Source: Haemophilus paracuniculus (GTDB lineage Bacteria > Pseudomonadota > Gammaproteobacteria > Enterobacterales > Pasteurellaceae). Taken from it: 30,068 nt of DNA. The first letter of the stretch is position 1, and the number at the start of each line of letters is the position of its first letter. The translations under genes and the position numbers were made by a program. The notes under the pieces are model-generated. The model did not search any database. It was not told the origin of the DNA and worked only from the letters and a program-made list of their open reading frames with translations. Where the stretch lies: assembly GCF_002015115.1 (NCBI RefSeq), contig NZ_MUYA01000002.1, positions 1 through 30,068 of the forward strand. The letters are read 5' to 3'. Shown here one piece after another: positions 8,982-18,265 of the stretch.

Positions 8982-11117
8982 ATGTCAAGAACGATTATTT
9001 TAATCCCAACCAGCACGGGCGTTGGCTTAACCAGCGTCAGCCTCGGTTTAGTTCACGCCCTCGAACAAAAAGGGGCGAAAGTCGGCTTTTTAAAACCGAT
9101 TGCCCAACCAATTAGTGGCGAAGATACCCTCGACCGCTCAACCTCAATTATCCGTGCCGCTCAAACTACCGAAACAGGCGAGCCGTTTATGTTAAGTGCG
9201 GCGGAAAGTTTGATCGGTCAAAATCAAACGGACGTGCTGTTAGAGAAAATCGTAGAACGCCATCAACAGTTGGCGAAAAATGCGGAAATTGTGATTGTGG
9301 AAGGTTTAATCCCAACCCGCAAAAACTCTTACGCCAACAGCATTAACTACGAAATCGCCCAAGCCCTTGATGCGGAAATGATCCTTGTTGCCGCCCCTGG
9401 GTCAGACAAACCTGCTCAATTAAAAGAGCGTGTAGAAGCGGCAGCCTCAGAATTTGGCGGACGCAACAACCCGAACCTACTCGGCGTGATCGTCAATAAA
9501 TTCAACGCCCCTGTGGACGAATCAGGTCGCACTCGCCCTGATTTAACCGAAATTTTCGATTCATTCCAACACAGCTCAAACAATGTAGCGGAAGTGGAAG
9601 CTCTATTTGCAAAAAGCCCGATTAAACTACTCGCTTGCGTCGAGTGGAAAGCGGACTTAATCGCCACCCGTGCCACTGATCTTGTGAAACATTTACAAGC
9701 CTCAATCATCAACGAAGGGGCGTTACAATCTCGCCGTATCCGTGGCGTAACCTTCTGTGCAAGAAGCCTACCGAATATGGTGGAACATTTTAAAGCGGGT
9801 AGTTTGCTGGTAACTTCTGCGGATCGCCCTGATGTGTTAGTTGCTGCTTCCCTCGCCACAATGAACGGCGTGGAAATCGGTTCGGTGCTATTGACTGGCG
9901 GTTACAAAATCGACAGCCAAATCGCTAAACTTTGCCAGCGTGCCTTTGACCTCGGCTTGCCAGTGTTCCGTGTGGAAGGCAATACTTGGCAAACTGCCCT
10001 CAACTTACAAAGTTTCAGCCTTGAAGTGCCAGTGGACGACAAAGAGCGTATCACTGAAATCAAAGAGTACGTTTCAAGCCAATTCGATGCAGCCTTTATC
10101 GACACAATTTCAAGTGCGTCTGTGCGTGAAAAACGCCTCTCGCCAGCCGCATTCCGTTATCAATTAACCGAATTTGCTCGCCAAGCGAAAAAACGCATTG
10201 TGTTGCCAGAGGGCGATGAGCCTCGCACCGTGAAAGCGGCGGTGCTTTGTGCGGAACGTGGCATCGCAGAGTGTGTGCTATTAGCAAACCCAGATGAAGT
10301 GCAACGTGTTGCCGAAGCCCAAGGGGTTCAACTCGGCAAAGGCATTACCATTATCGACCCAGCCAGCGTGCGTGAAAACTATGTGGATCGCCTCGTTGAA
10401 TTGCGTAAAAACAAGGGTATGACCGAAGTAGTAGCTCGCGAGCAACTTGAAGATAACGTGGTGCTCGGCACAATGATGTTAGAAGCGAACGAAGTGGACG
10501 GCTTAGTGTCAGGTGCAGTTCACACCACCGCCAACACCATTCGCCCACCGATGCAAATCATCAAAACCGCACCAGGTAGCTCAATTGTTTCATCTATTTT
10601 CTTTATGTTGTTGCCAGACCAAGTGCTTGTGTACGGCGACTGTGCGGTAAACCCAGATCCAACCGCAGAACAATTAGCGGAAATCGCAATCCAATCGGCA
10701 GAATCGGCGAAAGCCTTTGGTATCGATCCACGCGTTGCGATGATCTCTTACTCAACAGGCACATCAGGCTCTGGTGCAGATGTTGAGAAAGTGAAAGAAG
10801 CAACTCGTATCGCCCAAGAAAAACGTCCAGACCTCGTGATCGATGGTCCGTTACAATACGATGCGGCGATTATGGAAGACGTGGCTCGCTCAAAAGCACC
10901 AAACTCGCCAGTGGCAGGTAAAGCGACCGTGTTCATCTTCCCAGATCTCAACACGGGTAACACCACTTATAAAGCGGTACAACGCTCGGCGGATCTCGTT
11001 TCAATCGGGCCTATGCTACAAGGTATGCGTAAACCAGTGAACGACCTCTCGCGTGGTGCGTTAGTGGACGACATTGTGTACACCATTGCCCTCACTGCAA
11101 TCCAAGCGACACAATAA
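8982..11117 (+). CDS. pta: Phosphate acetyltransferase (long form)
   Basis: Converts acetyl-CoA and phosphate to acetyl phosphate and CoA; acetate kinase, encoded upstream, uses the product. The 711 residues show the long enterobacterial-type architecture. An N-terminal P-loop-NTPase-like domain ([16 protein letters not shown], about residues 7-22) comes first, then a DRTGG-type regulatory domain (about 220-340). The catalytic PTA domain covers about residue 385 to the end and includes [10 protein letters not shown] and [23 protein letters not shown] precedes the ATG. The long N-terminal part usually mediates allosteric control in this family. Confidence 0.97.
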   Translation: MSRTIILIPTSTGVGLTSVSLGLVHALEQKGAKVGFLKPIAQPISGEDTLDRSTSIIRAAQTTETGEPFMLSAAESLIGQNQTDVLLEKIVERHQQLAKNAEIVIVEGLIPTRKNSYANSINYEIAQALDAEMILVAAPGSDKPAQLKERVEAAASEFGGRNNPNLLGVIVNKFNAPVDESGRTRPDLTEIFDSFQHSSNNVAEVEALFAKSPIKLLACVEWKADLIATRATDLVKHLQASIINEGALQSRRIRGVTFCARSLPNMVEHFKAGSLLVTSADRPDVLVAASLATMNGVEIGSVLLTGGYKIDSQIAKLCQRAFDLGLPVFRVEGNTWQTALNLQSFSLEVPVDDKERITEIKEYVSSQFDAAFIDTISSASVREKRLSPAAFRYQLTEFARQAKKRIVLPEGDEPRTVKAAVLCAERGIAECVLLANPDEVQRVAEAQGVQLGKGITIIDPASVRENYVDRLVELRKNKGMTEVVAREQLEDNVVLGTMMLEANEVDGLVSGAVHTTANTIRPPMQIIKTAPGSSIVSSIFFMLLPDQVLVYGDCAVNPDPTAEQLAEIAIQSAESAKAFGIDPRVAMISYSTGTSGSGADVEKVKEATRIAQEKRPDLVIDGPLQYDAAIMEDVARSKAPNSPVAGKATVFIFPDLNTGNTTYKAVQRSADLVSIGPMLQGMRKPVNDLSRGALVDDIVYTIALTAIQATQ

Positions 11118-11136
11118 TCTCTCATATTAAAATTAT

Positions 11137-11167
11137 AAAAAAACCGATCGAAAGATCGGTTTTTTTA
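11137..11167 (+). terminator. Bidirectional terminator between pta and carbonic anhydrase
   Basis: ACCGATC-GAAA-GATCGGT forms a tight GNRA-type hairpin flanked by A-run and T-run. The two genes converge here, and the element is suited to stop both. Confidence 0.9.
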
Positions 11168-11180
11168 TTAAGAGAATTTT

Positions 11181-11885
11181 TCATTTATTTAGTGTATCTT
11201 CTTTTGTTTTAATTTCTTGATTTGCCACCATTTCATCAACTTCTGCGATGATTTTTGCAATCGCGTTGCGGTAGGTGATTTCAAGGGTTTCACGGCTGGT
11301 GGCGATTACGCCTTGGTCGTTTAAAAAGCCGTCTGTTACATCATAAACCCAGCCGTGAATTGAGAGTTTTTTACCCCGTTCCCACGCGGGTTTTACAATG
11401 GAAGAACGCCCTAAATTGTACACTTGTTCCGCCACGTTGAGTCGTACCAACATATCGGCACGTTGCTCGGGCGACATTTTGCCGAGTAGGTGGCTGTGTT
11501 TGAACCAGAGATCGCGAATGTGCAGCAGCCAGTTGCTGATTAAGCCGTAATCTTCGTTGGTCATCGCCGCTTTGATGCCGCCACAGTTGGTGTGTCCGCA
11601 GATGATGATATGTTCAATATCTAGCACATCAACCGCATATTGCACCACCGAAAGGCAGTTCAAATCCGTGTGGATCACTAAGTTCGCCACGTTACGATGT
11701 ACGAACAGCTCGCCCGGCCCTAAGCCCGTGAGTTTTTCCGCTGGCACACGGCTATCGGAACAGCCGATCCACAAGTAGGTCGGTTTTTGATGATTGGCAA
11801 GTTCTTGGAAATAGTTCGATTGCTCGTCTTTCATTTGGGTTGCCCAAGCGTGGTTGTTGGCAAAGAGCTGTTCGATTTGTTTCAT
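11181..11885 (-). CDS. can: Beta-class carbonic anhydrase, type II
   Basis: Zinc enzyme hydrating CO2 to bicarbonate, which feeds carboxylating reactions. The zinc ligands Cys42, Asp44, His98 and Cys101 are all present (IGCSDSR, GHTNCGG). Trp39, Arg64 and Tyr181, which form the non-catalytic inhibitory bicarbonate site described for the Haemophilus influenzae enzyme, are conserved at the same positions, so the same allosteric control is likely. The 234-residue length fits. It is transcribed alone, with the cspD terminator upstream. Together with pckA in this window it fits a CO2-using metabolism, though that link is inference. Confidence 0.96.
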   Translation of the reverse strand: MKQIEQLFANNHAWATQMKDEQSNYFQELANHQKPTYLWIGCSDSRVPAEKLTGLGPGELFVHRNVANLVIHTDLNCLSVVQYAVDVLDIEHIIICGHTNCGGIKAAMTNEDYGLISNWLLHIRDLWFKHSHLLGKMSPEQRADMLVRLNVAEQVYNLGRSSIVKPAWERGKKLSIHGWVYDVTDGFLNDQGVIATSRETLEITYRNAIAKIIAEVDEMVANQEIKTKEDTLNK

Positions 11886-11957
11886 AGGGTTGGCGTAATG
11901 ATTAAACGTGAATGAAAAATAGTGGCGAATAGTAGCACGAATAGCCTAAGAGCGAAA

Positions 11958-11987
11958 TAAAAAACGGCTGGCAAGACCAGCCGTTTC
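11958..11987 (-). terminator. Terminator of cspD
   Basis: On the minus strand AACGGCTGG and CCAGCCGTT form a 9-bp stem with a 5-base loop, followed by a T-run (A-run at 11957-11964 on the plus strand). It lies just after the cspD stop. Confidence 0.85.
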
Positions 11988-12002
11988 GTTTTGTTATTCT
12001 TG

Positions 12003-12215
12003 TTAATTTTCAATGATTGGCACAATTTTGGTGGCGGTTGCCCCTTTGTCGCCTAGGGTAAATTCAAACTGGACTTTTTGACCCATTTTTAACGAGCGGT
12101 AGCCCTCGCCCTCAATCACCGAAAAATGTGCAAAAATGTCTGAATCTAGGATTTCAGAGGTTAAAAATCCAAAGCCTTTTACGTTGTTAAACCATTTAAC
12201 AATGCCGATTTCCAT
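12003..12215 (-). CDS. cspD: Cold-shock-domain protein CspD
   Basis: Small single-stranded nucleic-acid-binding protein. The 70 residues are one OB-fold cold-shock domain with RNP1 (KGFGFL) and RNP2 (DIFAHF). The start MEIGIVKWFNN and the segment GYRSLKMGQKVQFEF fit the CspD subgroup (replication-inhibiting in E. coli) better than CspA. The ATG at 12215 follows AAGGAG eight bases upstream. The frame is open for another 24 codons, but that part is AT-rich leader with no family similarity. Confidence 0.9.
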   Translation of the reverse strand: MEIGIVKWFNNVKGFGFLTSEILDSDIFAHFSVIEGEGYRSLKMGQKVQFEFTLGDKGATATKIVPIIEN

Positions 12216-12317
12216 ACTGTTTACTCCTTTAAAAATAATAAAAAGCGGATTTATTGTAGAACGAATTGTTAAAAGATCAACGATCAAAGTTCAGAAATTA
12301 GACATAGTTCACAAAAT

Positions 12318-12893
12318 TTAGAAAATTGCCGTTTCTAACCGCAGTTCGCCTTTTTCCACCACAATCGCTTTGCCGAATTTTTTCACCAACGCCTCTTTGG
12401 TTTTGGATTCATCAAGGGTATAAACGGGGGTGCTGTTTAAAATGCCCGCAATGCCTTCCGCCACCACAGGCAGGAACATTTGCAGTTCGTTTTGGTATTT
12501 TTCAGGATTTGCCTGCCACGAAGTGAGGCGAACATCTTTCAAAAATAACGCCCCTTTTTCGGCATCGTAATAAGGCACGGTGTCTAAATTGAGCTGAATT
12601 TGGGCTTGGCGTTGCTTGCCGCCTGCCGTGATATTCGCATCAATGATCCCCGCAATTTCCACCCGTTTTTCGTCCGTTTGCCCGATTTTCGTGGCAAGAT
12701 TGCTGATTTTGTAATCCAGTTGGAACAAATTTGGAATGCCCACCCTATCTTGCAATTTCGCTTTTTCGGGCAGTTTGGTTTCCAAATAGCGGTTAATTTC
12801 TTGCTCGCTAATGCTTAATAGATTTGCCGAACAGGTGGCGATAATGGCGGTGGTTGCCACCACACAAGCGGTCAGTTTTTGCCAAATTTTCAT
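12318..12893 (-). CDS. DUF1439-like envelope protein
   Basis: Product of 192 residues with an N-terminal export signal (KIWQKLTACVVATTAIIATC). The rest looks like the DUF1439/YceB family of periplasm-facing proteins. These have an alternating beta pattern such as VEIAGIIDANITAGGKQRQAQIQLNLD and a conserved PVYTLDESKTKEALVKKF near the end. E. coli YceB is a putative lipoprotein. Here the cysteine follows I-A-T, a poor lipobox, so lipidation is uncertain. The ATG at 12893 has AAGGA upstream; another ATG lies one codon earlier, and an upstream in-frame ATG at 12983 adds 30 unlikely residues. Its biochemical role is unknown. Confidence 0.8.
   Translation of the reverse strand: MKIWQKLTACVVATTAIIATCSANLLSISEQEINRYLETKLPEKAKLQDRVGIPNLFQLDYKISNLATKIGQTDEKRVEIAGIIDANITAGGKQRQAQIQLNLDTVPYYDAEKGALFLKDVRLTSWQANPEKYQNELQMFLPVVAEGIAGILNSTPVYTLDESKTKEALVKKFGKAIVVEKGELRLETAIF
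12864..12872 (+). other. DNA uptake signal core inside a gene
   Basis: Perfect ACAAGCGGT lying within the signal-peptide codons of the DUF1439-like gene. It is followed by the AT-rich tail typical of the Apl uptake signal. Confidence 0.7.
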
Positions 12894-13044
12894 CATTATT
12901 CCTTTTAAGAGGCGAAAAGTGGCATGATTGTAGCACGTTTTCGGGCGAGAAAAGTGAGATTTTAAATAACAGTTTTTTAACATTTCTATGGGTAATCACT
13001 TGACGAAAAGGCGGTTTTACCGCAAAATGCCACCCAATTTTTAG

Positions 13045-13213
13045 TCTTCGGGGCAGGGTGAGATTCCCGACCGGTGGTAAAGTCCACGAGCTTGATGAGT
13101 GAACGATTATTTTTAATTTGAACGAACGCCGTATCAATGAAAAAATAATCTGCCCTCACGAGCAGGAACTGGTGAAATTCCAGTACCGACAGTACAGTCT
13201 GGATGAAAGAAGA
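13045..13213 (+). ncRNA. FMN riboswitch (RFN element)
   Basis: The conserved blocks are present in order: GGGGCAGGGTGAGATTCCCG, ACCGGTGGTAAAGTCCACGA, GAGCAGGAACTGGTGAAATT and CCGACAGTACAGTCTGGATG. The closing P1 stem is TCTTC (13045-13049) with GAAGA (13209-13213). A long optional arm (GATTATTTTT paired with AAAAATAATC, about 13105-13149) lies between the second and third blocks. When FMN binds, downstream transcription should end, so the riboflavin operon that follows is repressed by its end product. The aptamer assignment is secure from the motifs; the exact mechanism is inferred. Confidence 0.97.
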
Positions 13214-13227
13214 TAAAGCCGAATTTA

Positions 13228-13248
13228 CACCTCTATCAAAAAGAGGTG
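13228..13248 (+). promoter_or_regulatory. Leader hairpin after the FMN aptamer
   Basis: CACCTCT (13228-13234) and AGAGGTG (13242-13248) form a 7-bp stem followed by a U-rich stretch. It may be part of the switching region of the riboswitch or a weak first terminator. Confidence 0.5.
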
Positions 13249-13271
13249 CATTTCCTTTATATCTTTATACT

Positions 13272-13308
13272 AAACGCCTTGGGATCGTAAGATTTCAAGG
13301 CGTTTTTG
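13272..13308 (+). terminator. Riboswitch terminator upstream of ribD
   Basis: AAACGCCTTG (13272-13281) and CAAGGCGTTT (13296-13305) make a 10-bp stem ending in T5. It stands about 60 bases after the aptamer and 97 bases before ribD. This is the likely off-switch when FMN is bound. Confidence 0.85.
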
Positions 13309-13404
13309 TTGGATCTCACAAATTTAAAAAAATTTGGTGAAATCCGACCGCTTGCCTGCCCCCATTTGTCAAAACAAAGCGTCAAAAAAATCTGAAAGAA
13401 TCGA

Positions 13405-14508
13405 ATGAAAACCGATGCTGATTTTATGCGTCAAGCGATAGCCCTTGCGGAACAAGGTCGAGGCTGGACGAACCCTAATCCGTTAGTGGGCTGTGTGATC
13501 GTCAAAAATGGCGAGGTGATTGCCGAGGGCTACCACGCCCGTTACGGTGAGTTTCACGCGGAACGCAATGCGATTTTAAATTGTTCAGTGGATCTGACAG
13601 GGGCGACCGCCTACGTTACCCTTGAACCCTGTTGCCACCACGGTCGCACGCCACCTTGTTCTGATCTGCTGATTGAGCGAGGCATCAAGCGTGTGGTGAT
13701 CGGATCGAGCGATCCCAATCCGCTCGTTGCCGGCAAAGGGGCGAAGCGGTTGCAAGGGGCTGGGGTCGAGGTGGTCGAGGGCGTGCTGAAAGGGGAATGT
13801 GATCGGCTCAACCCGATTTTTTTCCACTATATCCAAACCCAACGTCCCTATGTATTGCTGAAATATGCGATGACAGCGGACGGCAAAATTGCCACCGCTA
13901 GTGGTCAATCCAAATGGATCACGGGCGAACAGGCGAGGGCAAAAGTGCAACAAACTCGCCACCAATATAGTGCGATTATGGTTGGGGTCGAGACGGTGTT
14001 CACCGATGATCCAATGTTGAATTGTCGCCTGCCTAACGCCAAACAGCCCGTGCGGATTGTGTGCGATAGCCAACTTCGCACCCCCTTGCAGAGCCAGTTG
14101 GTACAAACGGCGAACCAATATCGCACCATTATTGCGACCCTCAACGGCGACACGGCGTTACATCAAGCCTATCAGCAATATGGCGTGGAAATTATCGTTA
14201 CCCAAGCCGATAACAAGCGGGTAGATCTGCCCGATCTTTTGCAAAAGCTCGGCGAACGGCAGATCGACAGTCTGTTATTAGAGGGCGGATCGAGCCTTAA
14301 TTTTAGTGCTTTGCGATCGGGGATCGTCAATAAAGTGCATTGCTACATTGCCCCCAAATTGGTGGGCGGGGCAATGGCGAAAAGCCCGATTGGGGGCGAG
14401 GGGATTGGCGAACTCGCCAACGCCGTACAACTGGAAAATCCTGAAATCAGCGTGATTGGTTCGGATATTTTGATTGAATTTGATGTGCAACCGCAGAGGG
14501 AAAAATAA
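13405..14508 (+). CDS. ribD: Bifunctional riboflavin deaminase/reductase RibD
   Basis: Second and third steps of riboflavin synthesis: deamination of the diaminopyrimidine from GTP, then NADPH-dependent ribosyl reduction. The N-terminal deaminase domain (about 1-145) has the zinc motif FHAERNA and PCCHHGRTPPC. The C-terminal reductase domain (about 148-360) begins KYAMTADGKIATASGQSKWI and includes LLLEGGSSLNF. The 367-residue length is normal. The ATG has only a weak GAAAGAA upstream. The TAATG junction places the next start on the last base of this stop. It was called ribG in the riboflavin operon of A. pleuropneumoniae, which has this same order. Confidence 0.96.
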   Translation: MKTDADFMRQAIALAEQGRGWTNPNPLVGCVIVKNGEVIAEGYHARYGEFHAERNAILNCSVDLTGATAYVTLEPCCHHGRTPPCSDLLIERGIKRVVIGSSDPNPLVAGKGAKRLQGAGVEVVEGVLKGECDRLNPIFFHYIQTQRPYVLLKYAMTADGKIATASGQSKWITGEQARAKVQQTRHQYSAIMVGVETVFTDDPMLNCRLPNAKQPVRIVCDSQLRTPLQSQLVQTANQYRTIIATLNGDTALHQAYQQYGVEIIVTQADNKRVDLPDLLQKLGERQIDSLLLEGGSSLNFSALRSGIVNKVHCYIAPKLVGGAMAKSPIGGEGIGELANAVQLENPEISVIGSDILIEFDVQPQREK

Positions 14509-15152
14509 TGTTTACAGGCATCATTGAAGAAGTGGGCAAGGTCAGCAAAATCCACAAACAGGGCGAATTTGCGGTGCTTACCATTACGGGCAAACGCATT
14601 TTTGACGATATGAAATTGGGCGACAGCATTGCGGTGAACGGCGTGTGCTTGACCGTTACCGAGTTCGGCTCGAACCATTTTTCCGCCGATGTGATGTCGG
14701 AAACCCTCAAACGCACCTCGCTGGGTGATTTGCAACCGAATAGCCCCGTCAATTTAGAGCGAGCAATGGCGGCGAACGGGCGTTTTGGCGGGCATATTGT
14801 GTCGGGGCATATTGACGGCACGGGCGAGATCAGCGAGATCACCCCCGCCCATAATTCCACTTGGTATCGGATCAAAACCTCGCCGAAACTGTTGCGTTAC
14901 ATTATCGAAAAAGGCTCGATCACCATTGACGGCATTAGCTTGACGGTGGTGGACGTTGATCAAGAGAGTTTTCGGGTGTCGATCATTCCGCACACCTTGG
15001 CGGAAACCAATCTCGGCACGAAAAAAGTGGGCAGTATCGTCAATCTCGAAAACGATATTATCGGCAAATATGTGGAACAGTTGCTCGGCAAAAAAGACGA
15101 TCAGCCAACCTCAAATCTTAGCCGAGAATTTTTAGCCAAAGCAGGTTTTTAG
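14508..15152 (+). CDS. ribE: Riboflavin synthase, alpha subunit
   Basis: Final step: dismutation of two 6,7-dimethyl-8-ribityllumazine molecules to riboflavin and the pyrimidinedione. The protein is an internal repeat of two lumazine-binding domains. The first starts MFTGIIEEVGKV with NGVCLTV near residue 47; the second begins near residue 97 (GHIVSGHIDGTG) with DGISLTV near 145. The 214-residue length is typical. It overlaps ribD by one base and precedes ribBA. The symbol ribE follows Bacillus-type usage; E. coli calls this gene ribC, and the A. pleuropneumoniae operon calls it ribB. Confidence 0.96.
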   Translation: MFTGIIEEVGKVSKIHKQGEFAVLTITGKRIFDDMKLGDSIAVNGVCLTVTEFGSNHFSADVMSETLKRTSLGDLQPNSPVNLERAMAANGRFGGHIVSGHIDGTGEISEITPAHNSTWYRIKTSPKLLRYIIEKGSITIDGISLTVVDVDQESFRVSIIPHTLAETNLGTKKVGSIVNLENDIIGKYVEQLLGKKDDQPTSNLSREFLAKAGF

Positions 15153-15172
15153 TCAAAATTTCGCCAAATCTG

Positions 15173-15181
15173 ACCGCTTGT
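15173..15181 (-). other. DNA uptake signal core between ribE and ribBA
   Basis: ACCGCTTGT preceded by AATTTCGCCAAATCTG, which matches the AT-rich extension of the Apl uptake signal. Non-coding spacer inside the operon. Confidence 0.75.
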
Positions 15182-15213
15182 CAGGCGGTTTGGCAGCGTA
15201 AAAAGGAAGAACA

Positions 15214-16413
15214 ATGTTTCAATTTTCAAGTGTAGAACAAGCCCTCGAAGCCTTGGCACAAGGGCGAATTATTTTGGTATCGGACGATGAAGATCGTGAA
15301 AACGAGGGCGATTTTATTTGTGCTGCCGAGTTCGCCACCCCTGAAAACATCAATTTTATGGCGACTTACGGCAAGGGCTTAATTTGTATGCCGATCTCGG
15401 CTCGTTTAGCGAAAAAATTAGACCTACCGCAAATGGTCAGCCATAACACCGATAACCACGAAACGGCGTTTACTGTTTCGATCGACCATATCGACACTGG
15501 CACGGGGATTTCGGCGTTTGAGCGTTCGATCACCGCAATGAAATTGGTGGACGAAAACGCCAAACCGAGCGATTTCCGCCGCCCTGGACATATGTTCCCG
15601 TTACTCGCCAAAGAGGGCGGGGTGTTGGTGCGAAACGGACACACCGAAGCCACGGTGGATTTGGTGCGTTTGGCAGGCTTAAAAGAGGCGGGCTTGTGCT
15701 GCGAAATTATGGCGGAAGACGGCACGATGATGAAAATGGCGGATTTACAGGCTTTCGCCACCGAACACAATATGCCGTTTATTACCATTCAGCAACTGCA
15801 AGAGTATCGCCGTGAAAAAGATAATCTGATCGAAGCGATTTCCGTGGTCAAAATGCCGACCAAATATGGCGAATTTGTCGCTCACAGTTTTGTAGAAAAA
15901 ATCAGCGGTAAAGAACACGTTGCGTTAGTCAAAGGCGAGATCGGCGACGGCGAACAGGTGCTTTGCCGTATCCACTCGGAATGTTTAACGGGCGATGCAT
16001 TCGGTTCACAACGTTGCGACTGCGGACAACAGTTCGCCGCCGCAATGGCTCAAATCGAGCAAGAGGGGCGAGGGGTGTTGCTCTACTTACGCCAAGAGGG
16101 GCGGGGCATTGGCTTGATCAACAAATTGCGTGCCTACGAATTGCAAGATCAAGGAATGGACACGGTGGAAGCCAACCTCGCCTTGGGCTTTGGCGATGAT
16201 GAACGTGAATATCACATCGGTGCACAAATGTTCCGCAGTTTAGGCGTGAAATCGATCCGCTTGCTCACTAATAATCCTGCCAAAATTGAGGGATTAACCG
16301 CATTGGGTTTGGATATTGTAGCTCGCGAGCCAATCCAAGTTGAGCCGACTGAACACGATTTAGACTATCTCAAAGTTAAACAAACCAAAATGCGACACTT
16401 ATTTAATTTTTAA
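15214..16413 (+). CDS. ribBA: Bifunctional DHBP synthase / GTP cyclohydrolase II
   Basis: Supplies both precursors of riboflavin. The N-terminal domain (about 1-200) makes 3,4-dihydroxy-2-butanone 4-phosphate from ribulose 5-phosphate and shows the acidic loop [11 protein letters not shown] and [14 protein letters not shown]. The C-terminal domain (about 205-399) opens GTP and shows the zinc cysteines in [18 protein letters not shown] and the catalytic [10 protein letters not shown]. The fusion is the normal form in this family. AAAAGGAAGAACA precedes the ATG. It is 61 bases from ribE and 27 bases from ribH. Confidence 0.97.
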   Translation: MFQFSSVEQALEALAQGRIILVSDDEDRENEGDFICAAEFATPENINFMATYGKGLICMPISARLAKKLDLPQMVSHNTDNHETAFTVSIDHIDTGTGISAFERSITAMKLVDENAKPSDFRRPGHMFPLLAKEGGVLVRNGHTEATVDLVRLAGLKEAGLCCEIMAEDGTMMKMADLQAFATEHNMPFITIQQLQEYRREKDNLIEAISVVKMPTKYGEFVAHSFVEKISGKEHVALVKGEIGDGEQVLCRIHSECLTGDAFGSQRCDCGQQFAAAMAQIEQEGRGVLLYLRQEGRGIGLINKLRAYELQDQGMDTVEANLALGFGDDEREYHIGAQMFRSLGVKSIRLLTNNPAKIEGLTALGLDIVAREPIQVEPTEHDLDYLKVKQTKMRHLFNF

Positions 16414-16440
16414 TTGATTACCATTACAGAGGAACAAAAA

Positions 16441-16902
16441 ATGGCACAAATTACTGGCAATTTAGTTGCAACAGGGTTGAAATTCGGCATTGTTACCGCT
16501 CGTTTCAACGATTTTATCAACGACAAACTATTAAGCGGTGCGATTGACGCCCTCGTTCGCCACGGTGCAGATGAAAACAACATCGACACCGCTTGGGTAC
16601 CTGGGGCATTTGAAATCCCCCTCGTGGCACAAAAAATGGCAAAAAGCGGACGTTATGATGCCGTGATCTGCTTAGGCACGGTCATCCGTGGCTCAACCAC
16701 CCACTACGACTACGTCTGCAACGAAGCCGCCAAAGGCATCGGTGCAGTGGCATTACAAACGGGCGTACCTGTCATTTTCGGCGTCCTCACCACCGAAAAC
16801 ATCGAACAAGCTATCGAACGTGCAGGCACAAAAGCGGGCAACAAAGGGGCAGAGTGTGCCGTTTCGGCAATTGAAATGGTCAATGTATTAAAAGCGATTT
16901 AA
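16441..16902 (+). CDS. ribH: 6,7-dimethyl-8-ribityllumazine synthase
   Basis: Condenses the RibBA and RibD products to lumazine, the substrate of riboflavin synthase; it usually assembles as a 60-subunit shell or smaller rings. The 153 residues include [11 protein letters not shown] near 60, [18 protein letters not shown] near 85 with the catalytic His, and [11 protein letters not shown]. The ATG at 16441 has GAGGAACAAAAA upstream. A TTG at 16414, abutting ribBA, is in frame but has no ribosome-binding site. It is the last gene of the operon. Confidence 0.97.
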   Translation: MAQITGNLVATGLKFGIVTARFNDFINDKLLSGAIDALVRHGADENNIDTAWVPGAFEIPLVAQKMAKSGRYDAVICLGTVIRGSTTHYDYVCNEAAKGIGAVALQTGVPVIFGVLTTENIEQAIERAGTKAGNKGAECAVSAIEMVNVLKAI

Positions 16903-16925
16903 TTGTAAACCAATCTTTTATTCAT

Positions 16926-16958
16926 AAAGGGCTGGAGATTTTATCTTCAGCCCTTTTT
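16926..16958 (+). terminator. Terminator of the riboflavin operon
   Basis: AAAGGGCTG (16927-16935) and CAGCCCTTT (16948-16956) form a stem followed by T-rich sequence. ispA converges from the other side and may use the same element. Confidence 0.85.
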
Positions 16959-16969
16959 ACTATAAATTT

Positions 16970-17863
16970 TTAACTTTCCCTTTTCACCACAAACCCCGCC
17001 AATGCTTTTAGAGCAGTAGTATCAAATGGCAGTTCGGCGAGGGCATGTAGGGCTGTTTGGTAGAGTTGTTCCGCTTTTTGTTTTGCCCCTGCTAAGCCGA
17101 GCAGTTTTGGGTAGGTGCTTTTGTCGAGGTTTTCGTCTGAGCCGACCGTTTTGCCGATTTTGGCGGTGTCGCCGATCACGTCCAAAATATCATCTTGCAC
17201 TTGAAAGGCTAAGCCAATCGCTTGGGCGTAGCGTGCAAGCGGTTGTTTTATCGCTAAATTTTGCGAATGGGCGGAAAGGTGAAAGCCCATCATCACCGCC
17301 CCCTCAATTAACGCCCCCGTTTTGTTACGGTGGATCAATTCCAATTCCGCGAGGGAAACTGTGCGATTTTCTGCTTGCAAATCAAGGCTTTGCCCTAAGC
17401 ACATTCCTCTTGCCCCTGCATTGGTGGCGAGGGTGCGGCATTGGGCGACTTTTTGGCTGTCGTTCAAATAGGGATCGTTGGCGATCAACTCAAACGCAAA
17501 ACTTTGTAAGGCGTCGCCAGCGAGAATGGCGGTTGCTTCATCAAAGGCGATGTGGCAGGTTGGCTGACCGCGGCGAAGTTTGTCATCGTCCATTGCAGGC
17601 AGATCATCGTGGACTAACGAATAGGCGTGGATCGCTTCCATTGCCGCCGCCGAATGATCCAGATGATCCAACGGCACGCCCAGCATTCTGCCCGTGGCGT
17701 AAATCAAAAACGGTCGCACCCGCTTGCCGCCGAGCAGCACCGCATATTTCATCGCCTCAATTAACGGCGAGCCGTGAGCCTGATATTCGTCTAATTTGCG
17801 GGCGGTAAAATCATTGATTCGCCCTTGAATGGCGGTTAAATCTTGCGAGAGAGAGTAGTTCAT
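16970..17863 (-). CDS. ispA: Farnesyl diphosphate synthase
   Basis: Trans-prenyltransferase condensing DMAPP/GPP with IPP to farnesyl diphosphate, the precursor of quinone side chains and undecaprenyl phosphate. The first aspartate-rich motif is DDLPAMDDD (Asp86-Asp94) and the second is DDILD near residue 227. GGKRVRP near residue 46 binds pyrophosphate. The 297-residue length matches. The ATG overlaps the xseB stop by one base. In E. coli dxs follows ispA; here it does not, and ribH converges instead. It uses the isoprenoid units whose synthesis involves IspD and IspF of this window. Confidence 0.95.
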   Translation of the reverse strand: MNYSLSQDLTAIQGRINDFTARKLDEYQAHGSPLIEAMKYAVLLGGKRVRPFLIYATGRMLGVPLDHLDHSAAAMEAIHAYSLVHDDLPAMDDDKLRRGQPTCHIAFDEATAILAGDALQSFAFELIANDPYLNDSQKVAQCRTLATNAGARGMCLGQSLDLQAENRTVSLAELELIHRNKTGALIEGAVMMGFHLSAHSQNLAIKQPLARYAQAIGLAFQVQDDILDVIGDTAKIGKTVGSDENLDKSTYPKLLGLAGAKQKAEQLYQTALHALAELPFDTTALKALAGFVVKRES

Positions 17864-18090
17864 TAGGGAATGTAGTCCGAAAGTGGGGCGTTAGCGTCTT
17901 TGTTGAGTAGAATTTGAATCCGTTGTTCGGCGTTTTGTAAGCGTTCTTGCCCTTGCTGAACTAATTTAATCGCCGTTTCAAATTCGTTTAAGGCTTCTTC
18001 CAAAGGTAAATCGCCAGATTCAAGGTGGGTAACAATCGCCTCTAATTCTTTGAGGGTGGTTTCAAAATCGGGGGTCGGTTTTTTTGCCAT
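17863..18090 (-). CDS. xseB: Exodeoxyribonuclease VII small subunit
   Basis: Small helical subunit that binds XseA to form the single-strand-specific exonuclease VII. The 75 residues carry the family pattern [26 protein letters not shown] near the start, followed by a helix with the [14 protein letters not shown] pattern. xseA is not in the window. It precedes ispA with a TAATG overlap, the conserved xseB-ispA pairing. Confidence 0.94.
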   Translation of the reverse strand: MAKKPTPDFETTLKELEAIVTHLESGDLPLEEALNEFETAIKLVQQGQERLQNAEQRIQILLNKDANAPLSDYIP

Positions 18091-18183
18091 TTTGTGCGTG
18101 AAATTGTGAAAAAAGTGGGGGAAGTTTACCGCTATAAAAGGGGGTTGGCAAGGTAGAGTTTGTGCTATAATTTTTCGCCCATT

Positions 18184-18230
18184 GCAAGGGGGCGGATTTT
18201 GCCAAATTTTGGCTTAACTCACCCCTTGTA
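18184..18230. repeat. Inverted uptake-like pair between divergent genes
   Basis: GCAAGGGGGC faces CACCCCTTGT over a loop of about 27 bases. It lies in the gap between xseB and the MOSC gene, so it cannot be a simple 3' terminator. It is one more of the ACAAGGGGT-type variants seen in this window. Confidence 0.4.
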
Positions 18231-18265
18231 AGTTGTTGATTTCCATTATAAAAAAGGGGACAAAA

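Noticed and set aside
13585..14118. 177-codon open frame on the minus strand inside ribD
   Set aside because: It lies entirely within a gene with clear catalytic motifs and has no start signal or recognisable domain.
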